Source of the DNA: Oscillospiraceae bacterium
Lineage (GTDB): Bacteria; Bacillota; Clostridia; Oscillospirales; Oscillospiraceae
Assembly: GCA_902778285.1 (NCBI GenBank)
Contig: CACYXC010000003.1
Span: forward strand, 47,991 to 111,990
Length of the DNA: 64,000 nucleotides
Direction of reading: 5' to 3'
Below, piece after piece: positions 9,807 to 18,336 of this stretch (positions within the stretch are counted from its first letter, which is position 1; every line of letters starts with the position of its first letter). The notes below the pieces were generated by a model, which had not been told where the DNA came from, searched no databases, and saw only the letters and a list, made by a program, of their open reading frames with translations. A program made the position numbers and the translations under genes.

Positions 9807-11336
9807 ATGAAGCAAGGAAAGGGGATACGTGTACTGCTGGCCGTCCTGCTGACGGCGGCGCTGGCGGTCGGCGGCGTGGCTCTCCGGCACGTAGCGCAGC
9901 AGCGCCGCGCGGCGGAAGAGCGGCAGCGCGCGCTCGACGCGGTGGAGGACTTCGCCGGTGTGCTGACTGCCGACGAGCTGGGAACGCTGGAGCAGTACCG
10001 CAACTTGAAAAGCGTCGATCTGCGCGGGAGCGTATGTTACGAGGCGCTCGCGCGATACAGCGAGGCACACCCCGCGCAGGACGTGCGCTATACGGTACCG
10101 TTGGGCGGTCTGGCTGTCGGCAGCGGCGTGACCGCGCTGACGCTGGAGCCGGGCAGCTTTTCTCTCGACGGGCTGACGGAAAGCCTGCGCTGCCTGCCCT
10201 CGCTCACGCAGATCACGCTCTCGCGCACGACGCTGACGGCGGAGGAGATCGCCCAGCTGCGCGAGAGCTTCCCGGAGCGTACGATCCGCTACACGGTGGC
10301 GCTGCTCGGCCGCGAGCTCGGCGAGCACACGCGGACGCTGGACCTGAGCGCCATGCCGGGCGAAGCGCTGGATGAGGCGATCGCGGCCCTGCGCCTGCTG
10401 CCCGTGCTCGAGCGTGTGGAGCTGACCGATCCCGAGGGCGGCAATACCCTCGGCCGGGAAGAGGTCAAAACCCTGCAGGACGCCTTCCCGGAGCTCTGCT
10501 TTGCCTACCGCTTCGAGCTCTTCGGTCAGACCGTCTCCACGGAGGACGAGCGCATCGAATACATTCGCGTGCCCATCGGCAACGAGGGCGTGGACGAGCT
10601 GCGCCGCGCCCTGCCGCTGCTCAAGAGCTGCCGCTATTTCCTGCTGGACAACTGCGGGATCGACAACGAGCTGCTCGCTCAGCTGCGCGATGAGTTCCCC
10701 GAGACCAAGATCGTCTGGCGGCTTTACATCGAATACATCGGCTTTCTGACCGATATCAAGGTCCTGCATCTGACCTGGATGTGGGATAACCGGAACATCC
10801 AGATCCTGCGCTACTGCAACGAGCTGGAGTACTTTGACATCGGGCACAACACGATCTCCGACATCAGCTTCATGGCCTATCTGCCGAACCTGAAATACGC
10901 GATCCTGTCCTACAATTACGTGCGCGACGTAAGCCCCCTGGCCAACTGCAAAAAGCTCGAAATGCTGGAGCTCTACTTCTGCCACCTGCTGGAGGACATC
11001 TCGCCGCTGGCCGAATGCGAGAGCCTGAAGCTGCTCAACGTCAGCGCCACGAAAGTGCATGACATCAGCCCGGTCTTCGGGCTGAAGAATCTGGAGCGCT
11101 TTTACTGCATCATGAACTACGGCATCCCGGAAGAGCAGCAGAAGCAGATCTATGAGGAGCTGCCCGACTGCTGGATCACCTTCAACCAGGAGATCGACAA
11201 GGCCGTGGGCTGGAGCTTCGACGCCGCGGGCGGCGTGCGCGCCCAGTGGTATCTCGATATGTACAAGATCTTCCGCTACCGGGCGGAGCCGTATTTCTTC
11301 GGCGACTATCCGGAGGAATTCCAGAAGGGGGAGTGA
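9807..11336 (+). CDS. Secreted or membrane-anchored leucine-rich-repeat protein
   Basis: The 509-residue protein starts with a Lys/Arg-rich cap and one hydrophobic segment (residues about 8-26), so it is exported or anchored. The body is a solenoid of leucine-rich repeats. In the first half each unit ends in a related phrase (RESFPERTIRY, QDAFPELCFAY, RDEFPETKIVW); the second half has classical LRRs such as LEYFDIGHNTISDISFM and LEMLELYFCHLLEDISPLAE. No enzyme motif is visible. It is the first gene of a three-gene unit with a phosphodiester glycosidase and a small membrane protein, 6 bases apart and then overlapping. A cell-surface binding role is inferred. Confidence 0.8.
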   Translation: MKQGKGIRVLLAVLLTAALAVGGVALRHVAQQRRAAEERQRALDAVEDFAGVLTADELGTLEQYRNLKSVDLRGSVCYEALARYSEAHPAQDVRYTVPLGGLAVGSGVTALTLEPGSFSLDGLTESLRCLPSLTQITLSRTTLTAEEIAQLRESFPERTIRYTVALLGRELGEHTRTLDLSAMPGEALDEAIAALRLLPVLERVELTDPEGGNTLGREEVKTLQDAFPELCFAYRFELFGQTVSTEDERIEYIRVPIGNEGVDELRRALPLLKSCRYFLLDNCGIDNELLAQLRDEFPETKIVWRLYIEYIGFLTDIKVLHLTWMWDNRNIQILRYCNELEYFDIGHNTISDISFMAYLPNLKYAILSYNYVRDVSPLANCKKLEMLELYFCHLLEDISPLAECESLKLLNVSATKVHDISPVFGLKNLERFYCIMNYGIPEEQQKQIYEELPDCWITFNQEIDKAVGWSFDAAGGVRAQWYLDMYKIFRYRAEPYFFGDYPEEFQKGE

Positions 11337-11342
11337 GCAGAC

Positions 11343-12365
11343 ATGGAGGAAAACAACAGGCGCATGCCCCTCTGGCTGCTCGTGCTGCTGCAGCTGGCGC
11401 TGGCCGGGGCGGTGCTGTGCGTGTTCGCGCTCTTTCATCATGTGATCCCTTATCGGCAGCTGCGCCGGGGCGGCATGCCCGAGCCCATCGCCGCCGTGGC
11501 GCGCGCGGAGACCCCGCCACCCACGGAGGAGCCGATCCCGGCGGAGCTCGCCGCGGAGCCGGAGGCGACGCCGGAGCCCGTCCCGCAGACCTGGGCGGAG
11601 CGCTTTGCCGCGCATTTTTCCGACGAGACCGTCTGGGAGGACATGAGCTACCGCAGCCCGACCATGGCGGTGACGGTGACGAAATACGAGTACAATGAGC
11701 TGATGCCCAAGGGCGTCTACTTTGTGGCGGATATCTATCTGAGCGACGTGGAGCAGCTGCAGGCCGCCTTTCCGCTCAACGGCTTCACCTTCGCGCAGCC
11801 TGCGGCCATCGCGCGGGATGCGGACGCGGTCGTCGCCGTCAACGGGGACTGCTTCGTGGACCAGCGCGGCGGCTTCGTCGTGCGAAACGGCGAGATCTAC
11901 AGCCAGAACCCCACAACGGCCGACATCTGCGTTCTGTATAGTGACGGCCGCATGGAGATCTGCGAGCCGGGCGAGTATGAGCCGGAGCAGATCGTCAAGG
12001 GCGAGCCCTGGCAGATCTGGCACTTCGGGCCGAGCCTTCTCAACGACGACGGCAGCGCCCGCGAGAGCTTCAACATCAGCGACGCGCTGCTGATCGCCCA
12101 CCCGCGCACCGCGCTGGGCTATTACGAGCCCGGACACTACTGCTTCGTAGTGGTGGACGGGCGGCAGGGCGGCTACTCGCTGGGCGCGGAGATGAAGGAG
12201 CTTGCCGCGATCATGAGCGATCTCGGCTGCAGCGCCGCGTATAATCTGGACGGCGGCGCCTCCTCCGTGATGATCTTCCACGGCGAACTCGTCAACCATC
12301 CCGTGGGCGAACGCTATCTCAACGACCTCGTCATCGCCGTCGACGGAAAGGAGGGCGCGGAGTGA
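11343..12365 (+). CDS. Phosphodiester glycosidase family protein (NAGPA/DUF2233), exported
   Basis: The 340-residue protein has an N-terminal membrane segment (about residues 10-30), a Pro/Glu-rich linker (PPPTEEPIPAELAAEPEATPEP region) and a C-terminal NAGPA-type domain. Signature blocks are VVAVNGDCF near residue 160, HPRTALGY near residue 255 and NLDGGASSVMIF near residue 303. The family removes GlcNAc phosphodiester caps in animals; bacterial members are poorly characterised cell-surface enzymes. It sits 6 bases after the LRR gene and overlaps the next gene by four bases. Confidence 0.85.
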   Translation: MEENNRRMPLWLLVLLQLALAGAVLCVFALFHHVIPYRQLRRGGMPEPIAAVARAETPPPTEEPIPAELAAEPEATPEPVPQTWAERFAAHFSDETVWEDMSYRSPTMAVTVTKYEYNELMPKGVYFVADIYLSDVEQLQAAFPLNGFTFAQPAAIARDADAVVAVNGDCFVDQRGGFVVRNGEIYSQNPTTADICVLYSDGRMEICEPGEYEPEQIVKGEPWQIWHFGPSLLNDDGSARESFNISDALLIAHPRTALGYYEPGHYCFVVVDGRQGGYSLGAEMKELAAIMSDLGCSAAYNLDGGASSVMIFHGELVNHPVGERYLNDLVIAVDGKEGAE

Positions 12366-12556
12366 AGCGCTTCAGGATCTTTCTCGCCATGCTGGCAAAC
12401 GCCCTGCTGCTCGGCCTGATCGCGCTGGTGATCGTGGACGCGCGCAACCCCTACATGCGCTTTCTCACCAGTACGGCCTCCTATCTCTATCTGCTGCTGC
12501 TCGCCGTCGTGGGCGTCGTCGTGGTGTCGATGTACATCGCTTCGCTCCGTCGCTGA
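12362..12556 (+). CDS. Small two-span membrane protein
   Basis: The 64-residue protein has two hydrophobic segments (about residues 7-26 and 41-60) separated by a short basic loop and ends in SLRR. Its GTG start overlaps the preceding stop codon, which supports translational coupling. I do not recognise the family. It is the last gene of the LRR/NAGPA operon, followed by a terminator at 12592-12623. Confidence 0.65.
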   Translation: MKRFRIFLAMLANALLLGLIALVIVDARNPYMRFLTSTASYLYLLLLAVVGVVVVSMYIASLRR

Positions 12557-12591
12557 GGGCGGGATAAAAGAAAGAGCGACAGCATATGCAT

Positions 12592-12623
12592 ACGATCTCC
12601 CGGACTTCTGTTCGGGAGATCGT
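12592..12623 (+). terminator. Hairpin ending the LRR/NAGPA operon
   Basis: A perfect stem of ACGATCTCCCG with its complement and a short loop. The downstream T tract is weak (TTCACATATTCTCTC). Confidence 0.6.
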
Positions 12624-12699
12624 TCACATATTCTCTCTTGTGCCGCGCGGGGAAACGTGGTATTCTATGCAAAGTAATCTGCAATGAGGGGGGATCCCT

Positions 12700-13755
12700 G
12701 TGAAAATCGTGGTTCTGGGCGGCGGCATCAGCACCGAGAGACATGTTGCTCTGGTCACCGCTACCTCCGTCTGCAGGGCTCTGCGCAGCCGGGGCCATCA
12801 GGCCATTTTCGTGGATATGTTTTTAGGTCTCGAGGATTTTGACGGCCCGCTGGAGACGGCCTTTGACGCGCCGGACGGCTTCTGCGGCAAGGCAGCCATC
12901 GGGCATACCGCGCCGGATCTGGCCGCGGTCATCGCCTCGAGAAAGGATAAAAGTCCCAGCCGCCTGGGTAAAAACGTGCTGGAGATCTGCCGCCTGGCGG
13001 ACTGCGTCTTTCTCGGCCTGCACGGGGCAGACGGCGAGGACGGCAAGATCCAGGCCGCGCTGGACCTGCTGGGCGTGCCCTATACTGGTTCCGGCCCGCT
13101 GGGCAGCGCCATGGCCATGGACAAGGCCGTGGCCAAGCGCATCGTGAGCGCCGCCGGCGTGCGCACCCCCGCCTGGCGGGAGCTGAGCTACTCGGAGGCG
13201 GATATTCCCGCCCTGCGCGACAGCCTGCCCGTGCCCTGCGCGGTGAAGATCGTGGGCGGCGGCTCGTCCATCGGCGTAGCCCTGCCCGACACGCGCGAGG
13301 AGCTGGAACAGGCGCTGCATGAGATCCTCTTCTACGGCAGCCGCGTGGTCGTGGAGCAGAAGATCGTCGGCCGCGAGCTGACGGTCCCCATCCTCGACGG
13401 GCGCGCTCTCAGCCCGATCGAGATCGTCCCGCCCGAGGGCAGGAGCTTTGACTATGTGTCCAAGTACCAGTCCGGCGAGGAGGGCGCCGCGGAGCTCTGC
13501 CCGGCGCCGATCACCGAGGAGGAAAAGCTGCGCGTCAGCGAGGCGGCGCTGGCCGCCCACAGGGCGCTCGGCCTCTCCGTCTACTCCCGCTCCGACTTCA
13601 TTATGGATCGGGATGGGCTGGTCTGGTATCTGGAGACCAACACCCTGCCCGGCATGACGCCCAACAGCCTCATTCCCAAAGCGGCAAGGGTGGCGGGGAT
13701 GAGCTACGAGGATCTCTGCGAAAAAATCGTCCTGCTGTCTCTGCGCAGGAATTAA
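12700..13755 (+). CDS. D-alanine--D-alanine ligase family ATP-grasp protein
   Basis: The 351-residue ATP-grasp enzyme has the Ddl layout: an N-terminal VVLGGGISTERHVAL loop, FLGLHGADGEDGKIQAAL, the YTGSGPLGSAMAMDK segment near residue 130, KIVGGGSSIGV, and the metal-binding ETNTLPGMTPNSLIPKAA near residue 310. It should ligate D-Ala residues or a close analogue for peptidoglycan. The start is GTG behind a GAGGGGGG sequence. The last residues of the active-site loop are normal. Because it stands alone rather than with murF, it may be a second Ddl or a Ddl-like ligase, so no gene symbol is given. Confidence 0.88.
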   Translation: MKIVVLGGGISTERHVALVTATSVCRALRSRGHQAIFVDMFLGLEDFDGPLETAFDAPDGFCGKAAIGHTAPDLAAVIASRKDKSPSRLGKNVLEICRLADCVFLGLHGADGEDGKIQAALDLLGVPYTGSGPLGSAMAMDKAVAKRIVSAAGVRTPAWRELSYSEADIPALRDSLPVPCAVKIVGGGSSIGVALPDTREELEQALHEILFYGSRVVVEQKIVGRELTVPILDGRALSPIEIVPPEGRSFDYVSKYQSGEEGAAELCPAPITEEEKLRVSEAALAAHRALGLSVYSRSDFIMDRDGLVWYLETNTLPGMTPNSLIPKAARVAGMSYEDLCEKIVLLSLRRN

Positions 13756-13827
13756 CAATTTCTTGATGTATTGACCTGCTGACGTGGTAAAATCATAAGT
13801 CAGAAAAATACGCTTCAGGGTGAAGAC

Positions 13828-14265
13828 ATGAAAGAACGCATCGCACAGTTTATGGCACAGTCCCGGCAACGGACGGCCCGCTTCATGGCGGGGAGAAACG
13901 GCAACGATCAGTTCAACTTTTTCCTGCTGATCGTGGACGTGGCGCTGCTCCTGCTGGCGTCGATCTTTTCCCGGCGCCTCGGCGGGCTGCTCTATCCGCT
14001 GGTGCTGGTCCTGCTGGGCTACACCTATTTCCGCATGCTCTCCCGCAATCTCTACAAGCGGCGGACGGAGAACGAGAACTACCTTCGCCTCTACGGCCGC
14101 GCCATGTCGAAGCTCCGCCTTCTCAAGGAGCGCTGGGTGCAGCGGCGGGATTACAAGTTTTTCACCTGCCCGTCCTGCAAGGCGGTCATGCGCGTTCCGA
14201 AGGGTCACGGCAAGATCAAGATCGTCTGCCGCAAGTGCGGCAGCTCCTTTACGGGAAAGTCGTAA
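13828..14265 (+). CDS. Membrane-anchored zinc-ribbon protein
   Basis: This 145-residue protein has one or two hydrophobic segments at about residues 30-65, a charged middle part (NLYKRRTENENYLRLYGRAMSKLR) and a C-terminal zinc ribbon with CPSCKAVMRVPKGHGKI and CRKCG. The Cys pairs suggest one structural zinc. It is followed without a gap by the DUF5685 gene (stop TAA at 14265, ATG at 14266), and a DnaJ-domain gene follows. The three probably form one operon; their joint role is not known to me. Confidence 0.75.
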   Translation: MKERIAQFMAQSRQRTARFMAGRNGNDQFNFFLLIVDVALLLLASIFSRRLGGLLYPLVLVLLGYTYFRMLSRNLYKRRTENENYLRLYGRAMSKLRLLKERWVQRRDYKFFTCPSCKAVMRVPKGHGKIKIVCRKCGSSFTGKS

Positions 14266-15114
14266 ATGTTCGGCTATCTGGTGGCCGACACCGGCACGCT
14301 GACCGAGGAGCAGTTCGCGCGCTACCGCGCCTGCTACTGCGGGCTCTGCCGCAGCATCCGGGAGCGCCACGGGCAGCAGGCGGGGCTTTCCCTGACCTAT
14401 GACATGGCCTTCCTCGTGCTTCTGCTCTCCTCGCTTTACGAGCCGGAAGAGCGGGCGGGTGAGGGCACATGCATGCCCCATCCCGTCAGGGCGCGGGAGT
14501 ACTGGCAGAATGAGATCACGGCCTACGCCGCCGACCTGAACACCGCCCTGGCCTATCTCAAGTGCCTGGACGACTGGGAGGACGACGGGAACCTCGGCGC
14601 GCTGGCCGAGGCAAAGCTTCTGGAAAAGAGCTTTCACGAGACGGAAAAAAGCTGGCCGCGCCAGTGTGAGGCGATCCGGCGCTCGCTGGATGCGCTGCAC
14701 GCGCTCGAAAAAAACAGGATCGAGGACGCGGACGCCGCGGCGGCGAGCTTCGGCGAGCTGATGGCGGAGCTGATGGTCTGGCGCGAGGACCGCTGGGCAA
14801 AGGACCTGCGCGCACTCGGGCACAGCCTCGGGCGCTTCCTCTACGTGATGGACGCCTGCATGGACCTGGACGCGGACACGCGCCGCGGCCGCTACAATCC
14901 CTTCCGGCGCTTCTACGGTCTGTCCGACAACGAGAGGCGCTTCCGGGACATCCTGGAGATGATCCTGGGCGAGTGCCTGCTGTCCTTTGACCGCCTGCCT
15001 CTGGTGCAGGATGTGCCGCTGTTGAAGAACATCCTCTGCGCCGGTCTCTGGCAGCAGTTTGACCACAAATACAATGCGAAAAGGGGAAGCCCAGATGGTG
15101 CAGGACCCGTATAA
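14266..15114 (+). CDS. DUF5685 family protein
   Basis: The 282-residue protein begins [31 protein letters not shown], with the conserved CxCGLC cluster near residues 25-30 that suggests metal binding. Further family-like blocks are [16 protein letters not shown] and [23 protein letters not shown] near residues 185-207, an acidic helix pair that resembles metal or diphosphate sites. The function of the family is unknown. It overlaps the DnaJ-like gene by 20 bases. Confidence 0.8.
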   Translation: MFGYLVADTGTLTEEQFARYRACYCGLCRSIRERHGQQAGLSLTYDMAFLVLLLSSLYEPEERAGEGTCMPHPVRAREYWQNEITAYAADLNTALAYLKCLDDWEDDGNLGALAEAKLLEKSFHETEKSWPRQCEAIRRSLDALHALEKNRIEDADAAAASFGELMAELMVWREDRWAKDLRALGHSLGRFLYVMDACMDLDADTRRGRYNPFRRFYGLSDNERRFRDILEMILGECLLSFDRLPLVQDVPLLKNILCAGLWQQFDHKYNAKRGSPDGAGPV

Positions 15115-15778
15115 AGTCCTCGGTGTGCCGCCCGACGCCTCCGATGAGGAGATCAAAAAGGCCTACCGGGATCTGACAAAAAAATACCATCCGGACCTCA
15201 ACCCCGGGGACGAGACGGCCGCCGAGAAGATGAACGACATCAACGCCGCCTACGACGCCATCAAGAACGGCACCGCCCAGCAGGGCTACGGCGCGGGCGC
15301 GGCGTATCAGCAGTACAGCCAGCAGGCAGGCTACGGCTGGGGCGGAGGAGGCTATACCGGATGGGACAACTGGTACACCGGCGCCTATCAGCAGCAGTAC
15401 CAGCAGACCGAGCGCAGCGAGTACACCGCCGCGCGCAACTTCATCCGAAACGGTCTCTACCGCGAGGCGCTCAACGCCCTCTCCGGCGTTCCCGTCGCGG
15501 AGCGGGACGGCAGGTGGTACTACCTCAGCGCCGTGTCGAATATGTATTCCGGCAACAAGATCGCGGCGCTGGAGCAGGCCAAGCGCGCCGCTTCCATCGA
15601 GCCGGATAACGAGGAGTATCAGCGCCTGGTGCAGATGCTGCAGCAGGGTGGGGACTTCTACCGCGGCTATCAGCAGGAATACCGCGGCGGCCTCGGCATC
15701 AACCGTCTGTGCATGACGATGTGCCTGGCCAATATGTGCCTCGGACCCATGTGCGGCTACCGGTTCATCTGCTGTTGA
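15095..15778 (+). CDS. J-domain (DnaJ-like) protein with Cys-rich C-terminus
   Basis: The 227-residue protein opens with a J domain (residues about 3-65) including [13 protein letters not shown], so the HPD motif that stimulates Hsp70 is intact. A Gly/Tyr/Gln-rich linker follows, then a TPR-like helical part ([18 protein letters not shown] and [19 protein letters not shown]), and a short hydrophobic Cys-rich tail ending in CGYRFICC. The start at 15095 was chosen for its AAAAGGGG ribosome binding site; it lies inside the end of the DUF5685 gene. It lacks the zinc fingers and substrate domains of DnaJ proper, so it is a specialised J protein, possibly at the membrane. Confidence 0.85.
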   Translation: MVQDPYKVLGVPPDASDEEIKKAYRDLTKKYHPDLNPGDETAAEKMNDINAAYDAIKNGTAQQGYGAGAAYQQYSQQAGYGWGGGGYTGWDNWYTGAYQQQYQQTERSEYTAARNFIRNGLYREALNALSGVPVAERDGRWYYLSAVSNMYSGNKIAALEQAKRAASIEPDNEEYQRLVQMLQQGGDFYRGYQQEYRGGLGINRLCMTMCLANMCLGPMCGYRFICC

Positions 15779-15796
15779 AAACAGACATCAATAAAA

Positions 15797-15832
15797 CGAC
15801 ACTCTTCTGCACGTTGAGAGCGAAAGAGTGTC
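15797..15832. terminator. Bidirectional terminator between the J-protein gene and the HTH gene
   Basis: ACGACACTCTTCT pairs imperfectly with GAAAGAGTGTCGT, followed by CTATTTTTTG on the plus strand; the minus strand gene ends at 15835. Confidence 0.7.
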
Positions 15833-15834
15833 GT

Positions 15835-16032
15835 CTATTTTTTGTATTCAGCAATATCCTCAAGCGAACAGTTCAGTATCTCGCACAAGCGATTCAATGT
15901 AAAAGTGCTGATGTTCTCGTTCTTCCGCAACCGGTCCAATTGCCCGCTGCTGAACCCGTATTCTTTTATCAGCATGTATTGAGAAATCTCTTTGGTTTTC
16001 ATTAGATCCCAGAGACGATCATATACAATCAT
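15835..16032 (-). CDS. Small Cro/C1-type HTH regulator
   Basis: The 65-residue protein is essentially one helix-turn-helix domain (LWDLMKTKEISQYMLIKEYGFSSGQLDRLRK, then LNRLCEILNCSLEDIAEY), typical of stand-alone Xre-family repressors. The ATG at 16032 is preferred over an upstream start at 16083 because homology begins at IVYDRLW. It is divergent from the gene at 16170, whose promoter contains a palindrome between -35 and -10 that is a natural operator for it. Confidence 0.85.
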   Translation of the reverse strand: MIVYDRLWDLMKTKEISQYMLIKEYGFSSGQLDRLRKNENISTFTLNRLCEILNCSLEDIAEYKK

Positions 16033-16076
16033 GTGCACCACCCGACCCTTTATAAGATTAGGATGCGCACAGATTA

Positions 16077-16105
16077 TTGACAATAGCCCGTATTCGGGCT
16101 ATAAT
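16077..16105 (+). promoter_or_regulatory. Consensus promoter with palindromic operator in the spacer
   Basis: TTGACA (16077-16082) and TATAAT (16100-16105) are a perfect pair with a 17-base spacer. The inverted repeat TAGCCCG-TATT-CGGGCTA (16084-16101) fills the spacer and is placed to let the divergent HTH protein block RNA polymerase. Confidence 0.8.
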
Positions 16106-16169
16106 TTTACATGTCTATCTCTCAATTGCCATGAACACTGAAGTTGAAATGAATAAAGGAGTACAAAAA

Positions 16170-16910
16170 ATGAGTTATCAGTATGATGGAAGACCGGAAT
16201 ACAAACCGATGAGCCCATGGGGCTATATCGGCTTGACCATTCTGTATGCGATCCCTGTAATCGGTTTCATTTTTCTGATCATTTTTTCATTTCATGACGG
16301 AAATATCAACAGAAGGAACTTCACCCGGTCTTATTGGTGTTGGCTTCTTGTTTTTGTTTTGCTGTTTCTGGCCCTGGCAGTCTTTGCTCTAGTTTCAAAG
16401 GATGAGGGCTTATCGGATAAACTCCACACTCTCTCAGATACACTGCAGGTAATGTCTGATAAACTAAGCGGCAAGGATGAAAACAATTCATCCATCGGGC
16501 CTTCCGTAACCCCTTCCAAACCACAACCAAGCGTTTCGCCGGCGGCAGGGGCCGATGATTTACCTCAGCCGACAATTGAGGCCATAACGAATACCTCGTC
16601 AACAGACGAAACGAAAACGGTATCCGAATCGCCCGGTGGATCAACCGGAGACTTCAAAAAAACAATGGATGCGTATGAAGCGTTCTTTGATGATTTCATT
16701 GCGTTTATGCAGAAATATGATGAAGAGGATAATATCTCTGCTTCCATGCTGGTTGAGTATGCGAGTATGATGAGCAATTATTCAAAGTATATGGATGAAA
16801 TGGACAGTATTGATCAGAACAGTCTATCGAGTGAGGAACAAGCGTACTATCTGCAGGTAATGGCGAGAATTGAAAAGAAATTGATTGATTATGCATCGAA
16901 TATCGACTAA
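16170..16910 (+). CDS. Membrane protein with acidic C-terminal domain (DUF6591-like)
   Basis: The 246-residue protein has two membrane spans (about residues 15-38 and 55-75), a Ser/Pro/Thr-rich linker (about 110-165) and an acidic helical C-terminal domain with repeated Tyr/Met/Asp (FMQKYDEEDNISASMLVEYASMMSNYSKYMDEMD). The ATG at 16170 follows AAAGGAG. Its base composition is clearly more AT-rich than the surrounding genes, a sign of transfer. It is likely repressed by the divergent HTH protein. DUF6591 membership is my recollection of the domain layout. Confidence 0.7.
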   Translation: MSYQYDGRPEYKPMSPWGYIGLTILYAIPVIGFIFLIIFSFHDGNINRRNFTRSYWCWLLVFVLLFLALAVFALVSKDEGLSDKLHTLSDTLQVMSDKLSGKDENNSSIGPSVTPSKPQPSVSPAAGADDLPQPTIEAITNTSSTDETKTVSESPGGSTGDFKKTMDAYEAFFDDFIAFMQKYDEEDNISASMLVEYASMMSNYSKYMDEMDSIDQNSLSSEEQAYYLQVMARIEKKLIDYASNID

Positions 16911-16913
16911 ACC

Positions 16914-16946
16914 GAAAAGCGGACGGTCATCGACCATCCGCTTTTC
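16914..16946. terminator. Convergent terminator
   Basis: GAAAAGCGGA...TCCGCTTTTC stem between the membrane protein gene and the minus-strand P-loop gene; it has T tracts on both sides and overlaps the last codon of the P-loop gene. Confidence 0.75.
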
Positions 16947-17481
16947 ACGGAAACAGCTCCTTCACACACCGTTCGGTATAGGCCGTCAGCGCGTCGAAAT
17001 CGACGTAGGGCTTATATACCGCCTCGAGCGCGTCGTGCAGCTCTTTGGCCTGCCGCAGCTTCTCGTAGGCCTCGGCGTAGAGCGAGCGGTATTCCGCCGT
17101 GAGGCGCAGCACCTCCTCCCGGTCCTTCTCCGCCATGGGCAGGCGGACAAAGCGGCCGAGGTTTACATAATCCGAATCTACCCCAAAATGCCGCGGCTCC
17201 ACGACGTGCGGCGCGGTGCCGTCCACCCAGGCCTGATGCAGCGCGGGGATGTAAACCCCGTCGAGCGAGTCCGGGTCTCCGGAGCAGAGCACATAGTGAA
17301 CATCCATGCCGCGCGCCTCGGCGGCTTCTCCGATCTTTCGCATGAAGCCGGACTTGCCGGTGCCCGGCCCTCCCTTGATGATGTGCAGGAAGGCGCCCTC
17401 CTCCGGCGGAAAGCCGTCGTAGAGCGAGAAAAAACCCCGGCAGGAGTTCCCGCCGAGAAAGTAGGTCTGTTGCATATTCAC
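16945..17481 (-). CDS. P-loop ATPase of the PRK06851 type, half-length version
   Basis: The 178-residue protein has Walker A GGPGTGKSGFMRK near residue 38 and the family phrases CSGDPDSLDGVYIPAL and DGTAPHVVEPRHFG. Known relatives (PRK06851-like, uncharacterised, common in spore-formers) are about twice as long, with a second P-loop half. Here the frame ends cleanly at an own stop and terminator, so only the first half is present. The start at 17481 gives MNMQQTYFLGGN; an ATG two codons later is equally possible. Function unknown; a nucleotide-dependent role is inferred. Confidence 0.75.
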   Translation of the reverse strand: MNMQQTYFLGGNSCRGFFSLYDGFPPEEGAFLHIIKGGPGTGKSGFMRKIGEAAEARGMDVHYVLCSGDPDSLDGVYIPALHQAWVDGTAPHVVEPRHFGVDSDYVNLGRFVRLPMAEKDREEVLRLTAEYRSLYAEAYEKLRQAKELHDALEAVYKPYVDFDALTAYTERCVKELFP

Positions 17482-17539
17482 GCCTCCGATTGACAGACTG
17501 GTATCTTCCCACTATAATTATGCCCCGAAGGGCGTGAAT

Positions 17540-18238
17540 ATGATGTACGACTATATTCTTTTTGACTTCGACGGCACGGTATACGACACGGTGGAGGGCA
17601 TCACCAAGTCGGTGCGCTACGCGCTCAACAAGCACGGCTGGGACGCGGAGCTCGCCGATCTGCGCTGCTTCGTCGGGCCGCCGCTCGACGAGATGTTCAT
17701 GGAGAAATACGGTGTGAGCCGGGAGATGGGCCTGCGGCTGACGGAGGAATTCCGGGAGCGCTACAAGCCCATCGGCGTCTACGAATCCCGGCCCTTCGAG
17801 GGCATCGGCGAGCTGCTGAGCGCCCTGCGCGCGGCGGGGAAGAAGACCGCCGTCGCCACCTCCAAGCCCCAGTATCTGGCCGAGCATCTGCTGGAGCGCG
17901 CGGGGCTTCGCGCGCTGTTCGACGTCGTCTGCGGCTCGGAGCCGACGGGCGGCGGCAACGCCAAGTGGCAGGTGACGGAGCGGGCCCTGAACGCGCTGGG
18001 CGCGGACAGGGCGCGCAGCGTCCTCATCGGCGACACCAGATGGGACGTGGAGGGCGCTGCGCGCGTCGGCATCCCCTGCATCGGCGTGCGCTACGGCTAC
18101 GCCGCGCCCGGCGAGATGGAAGCGGCCGGCGCGATCGCGATGGCGGAGGATACGGAGGAGCTGTTGGGTCTGCTGCTGCCGCAGAGCGCTTCCTGTTTAG
18201 GGGCGGCTGACAGACGCACGCAAAAAACTGCCGAGTGA
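17540..18238 (+). CDS. HAD-superfamily hydrolase, phosphoglycolate phosphatase/PpaX type
   Basis: The 232-residue enzyme has the HAD motifs in order: FDFDGTVYDT (motif I, nucleophile Asp), VATSKPQ (motif II), a Lys in NAKWQVTERAL (motif III) and LIGDTRWDVEGA (motif IV). A helical cap follows motif I, as in Gph and pyrophosphatase PpaX. Substrate is not determined by sequence. The ATG at 17540 is 7 bases behind GAAGGG; a GTG at 17534 is also possible. A terminator follows at 18243. Confidence 0.85.
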   Translation: MMYDYILFDFDGTVYDTVEGITKSVRYALNKHGWDAELADLRCFVGPPLDEMFMEKYGVSREMGLRLTEEFRERYKPIGVYESRPFEGIGELLSALRAAGKKTAVATSKPQYLAEHLLERAGLRALFDVVCGSEPTGGGNAKWQVTERALNALGADRARSVLIGDTRWDVEGAARVGIPCIGVRYGYAAPGEMEAAGAIAMAEDTEELLGLLLPQSASCLGAADRRTQKTAE

Positions 18239-18242
18239 AAGA

Positions 18243-18284
18243 AAGAAGGCGACTTCGTATGTGTTCTTACGAAATCGCCTTCTT
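18243..18284. terminator. Terminator after the HAD gene
   Basis: AAGAAGGCGA(C)TTCGTA pairs with TACGAAATCGCCTTCTT around a short loop; it serves the plus-strand gene and faces the minus-strand SLOG gene. Confidence 0.75.
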
Positions 18285-18336
18285 GTTTGAAAAGGATTAT
18301 CCATACGTGCGGGCGGATGACAGCCGCCCCCGCGGC

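Noticed and set aside
9720-12299. Open frame of 859 codons on the minus strand
   Set aside because: It is antisense to the LRR and NAGPA genes, crosses their boundary, has no ribosome binding site and is rich in His, Arg, Ala and Asp, as expected for the complement of a GC-rich gene. The plus-strand genes have recognisable domains.
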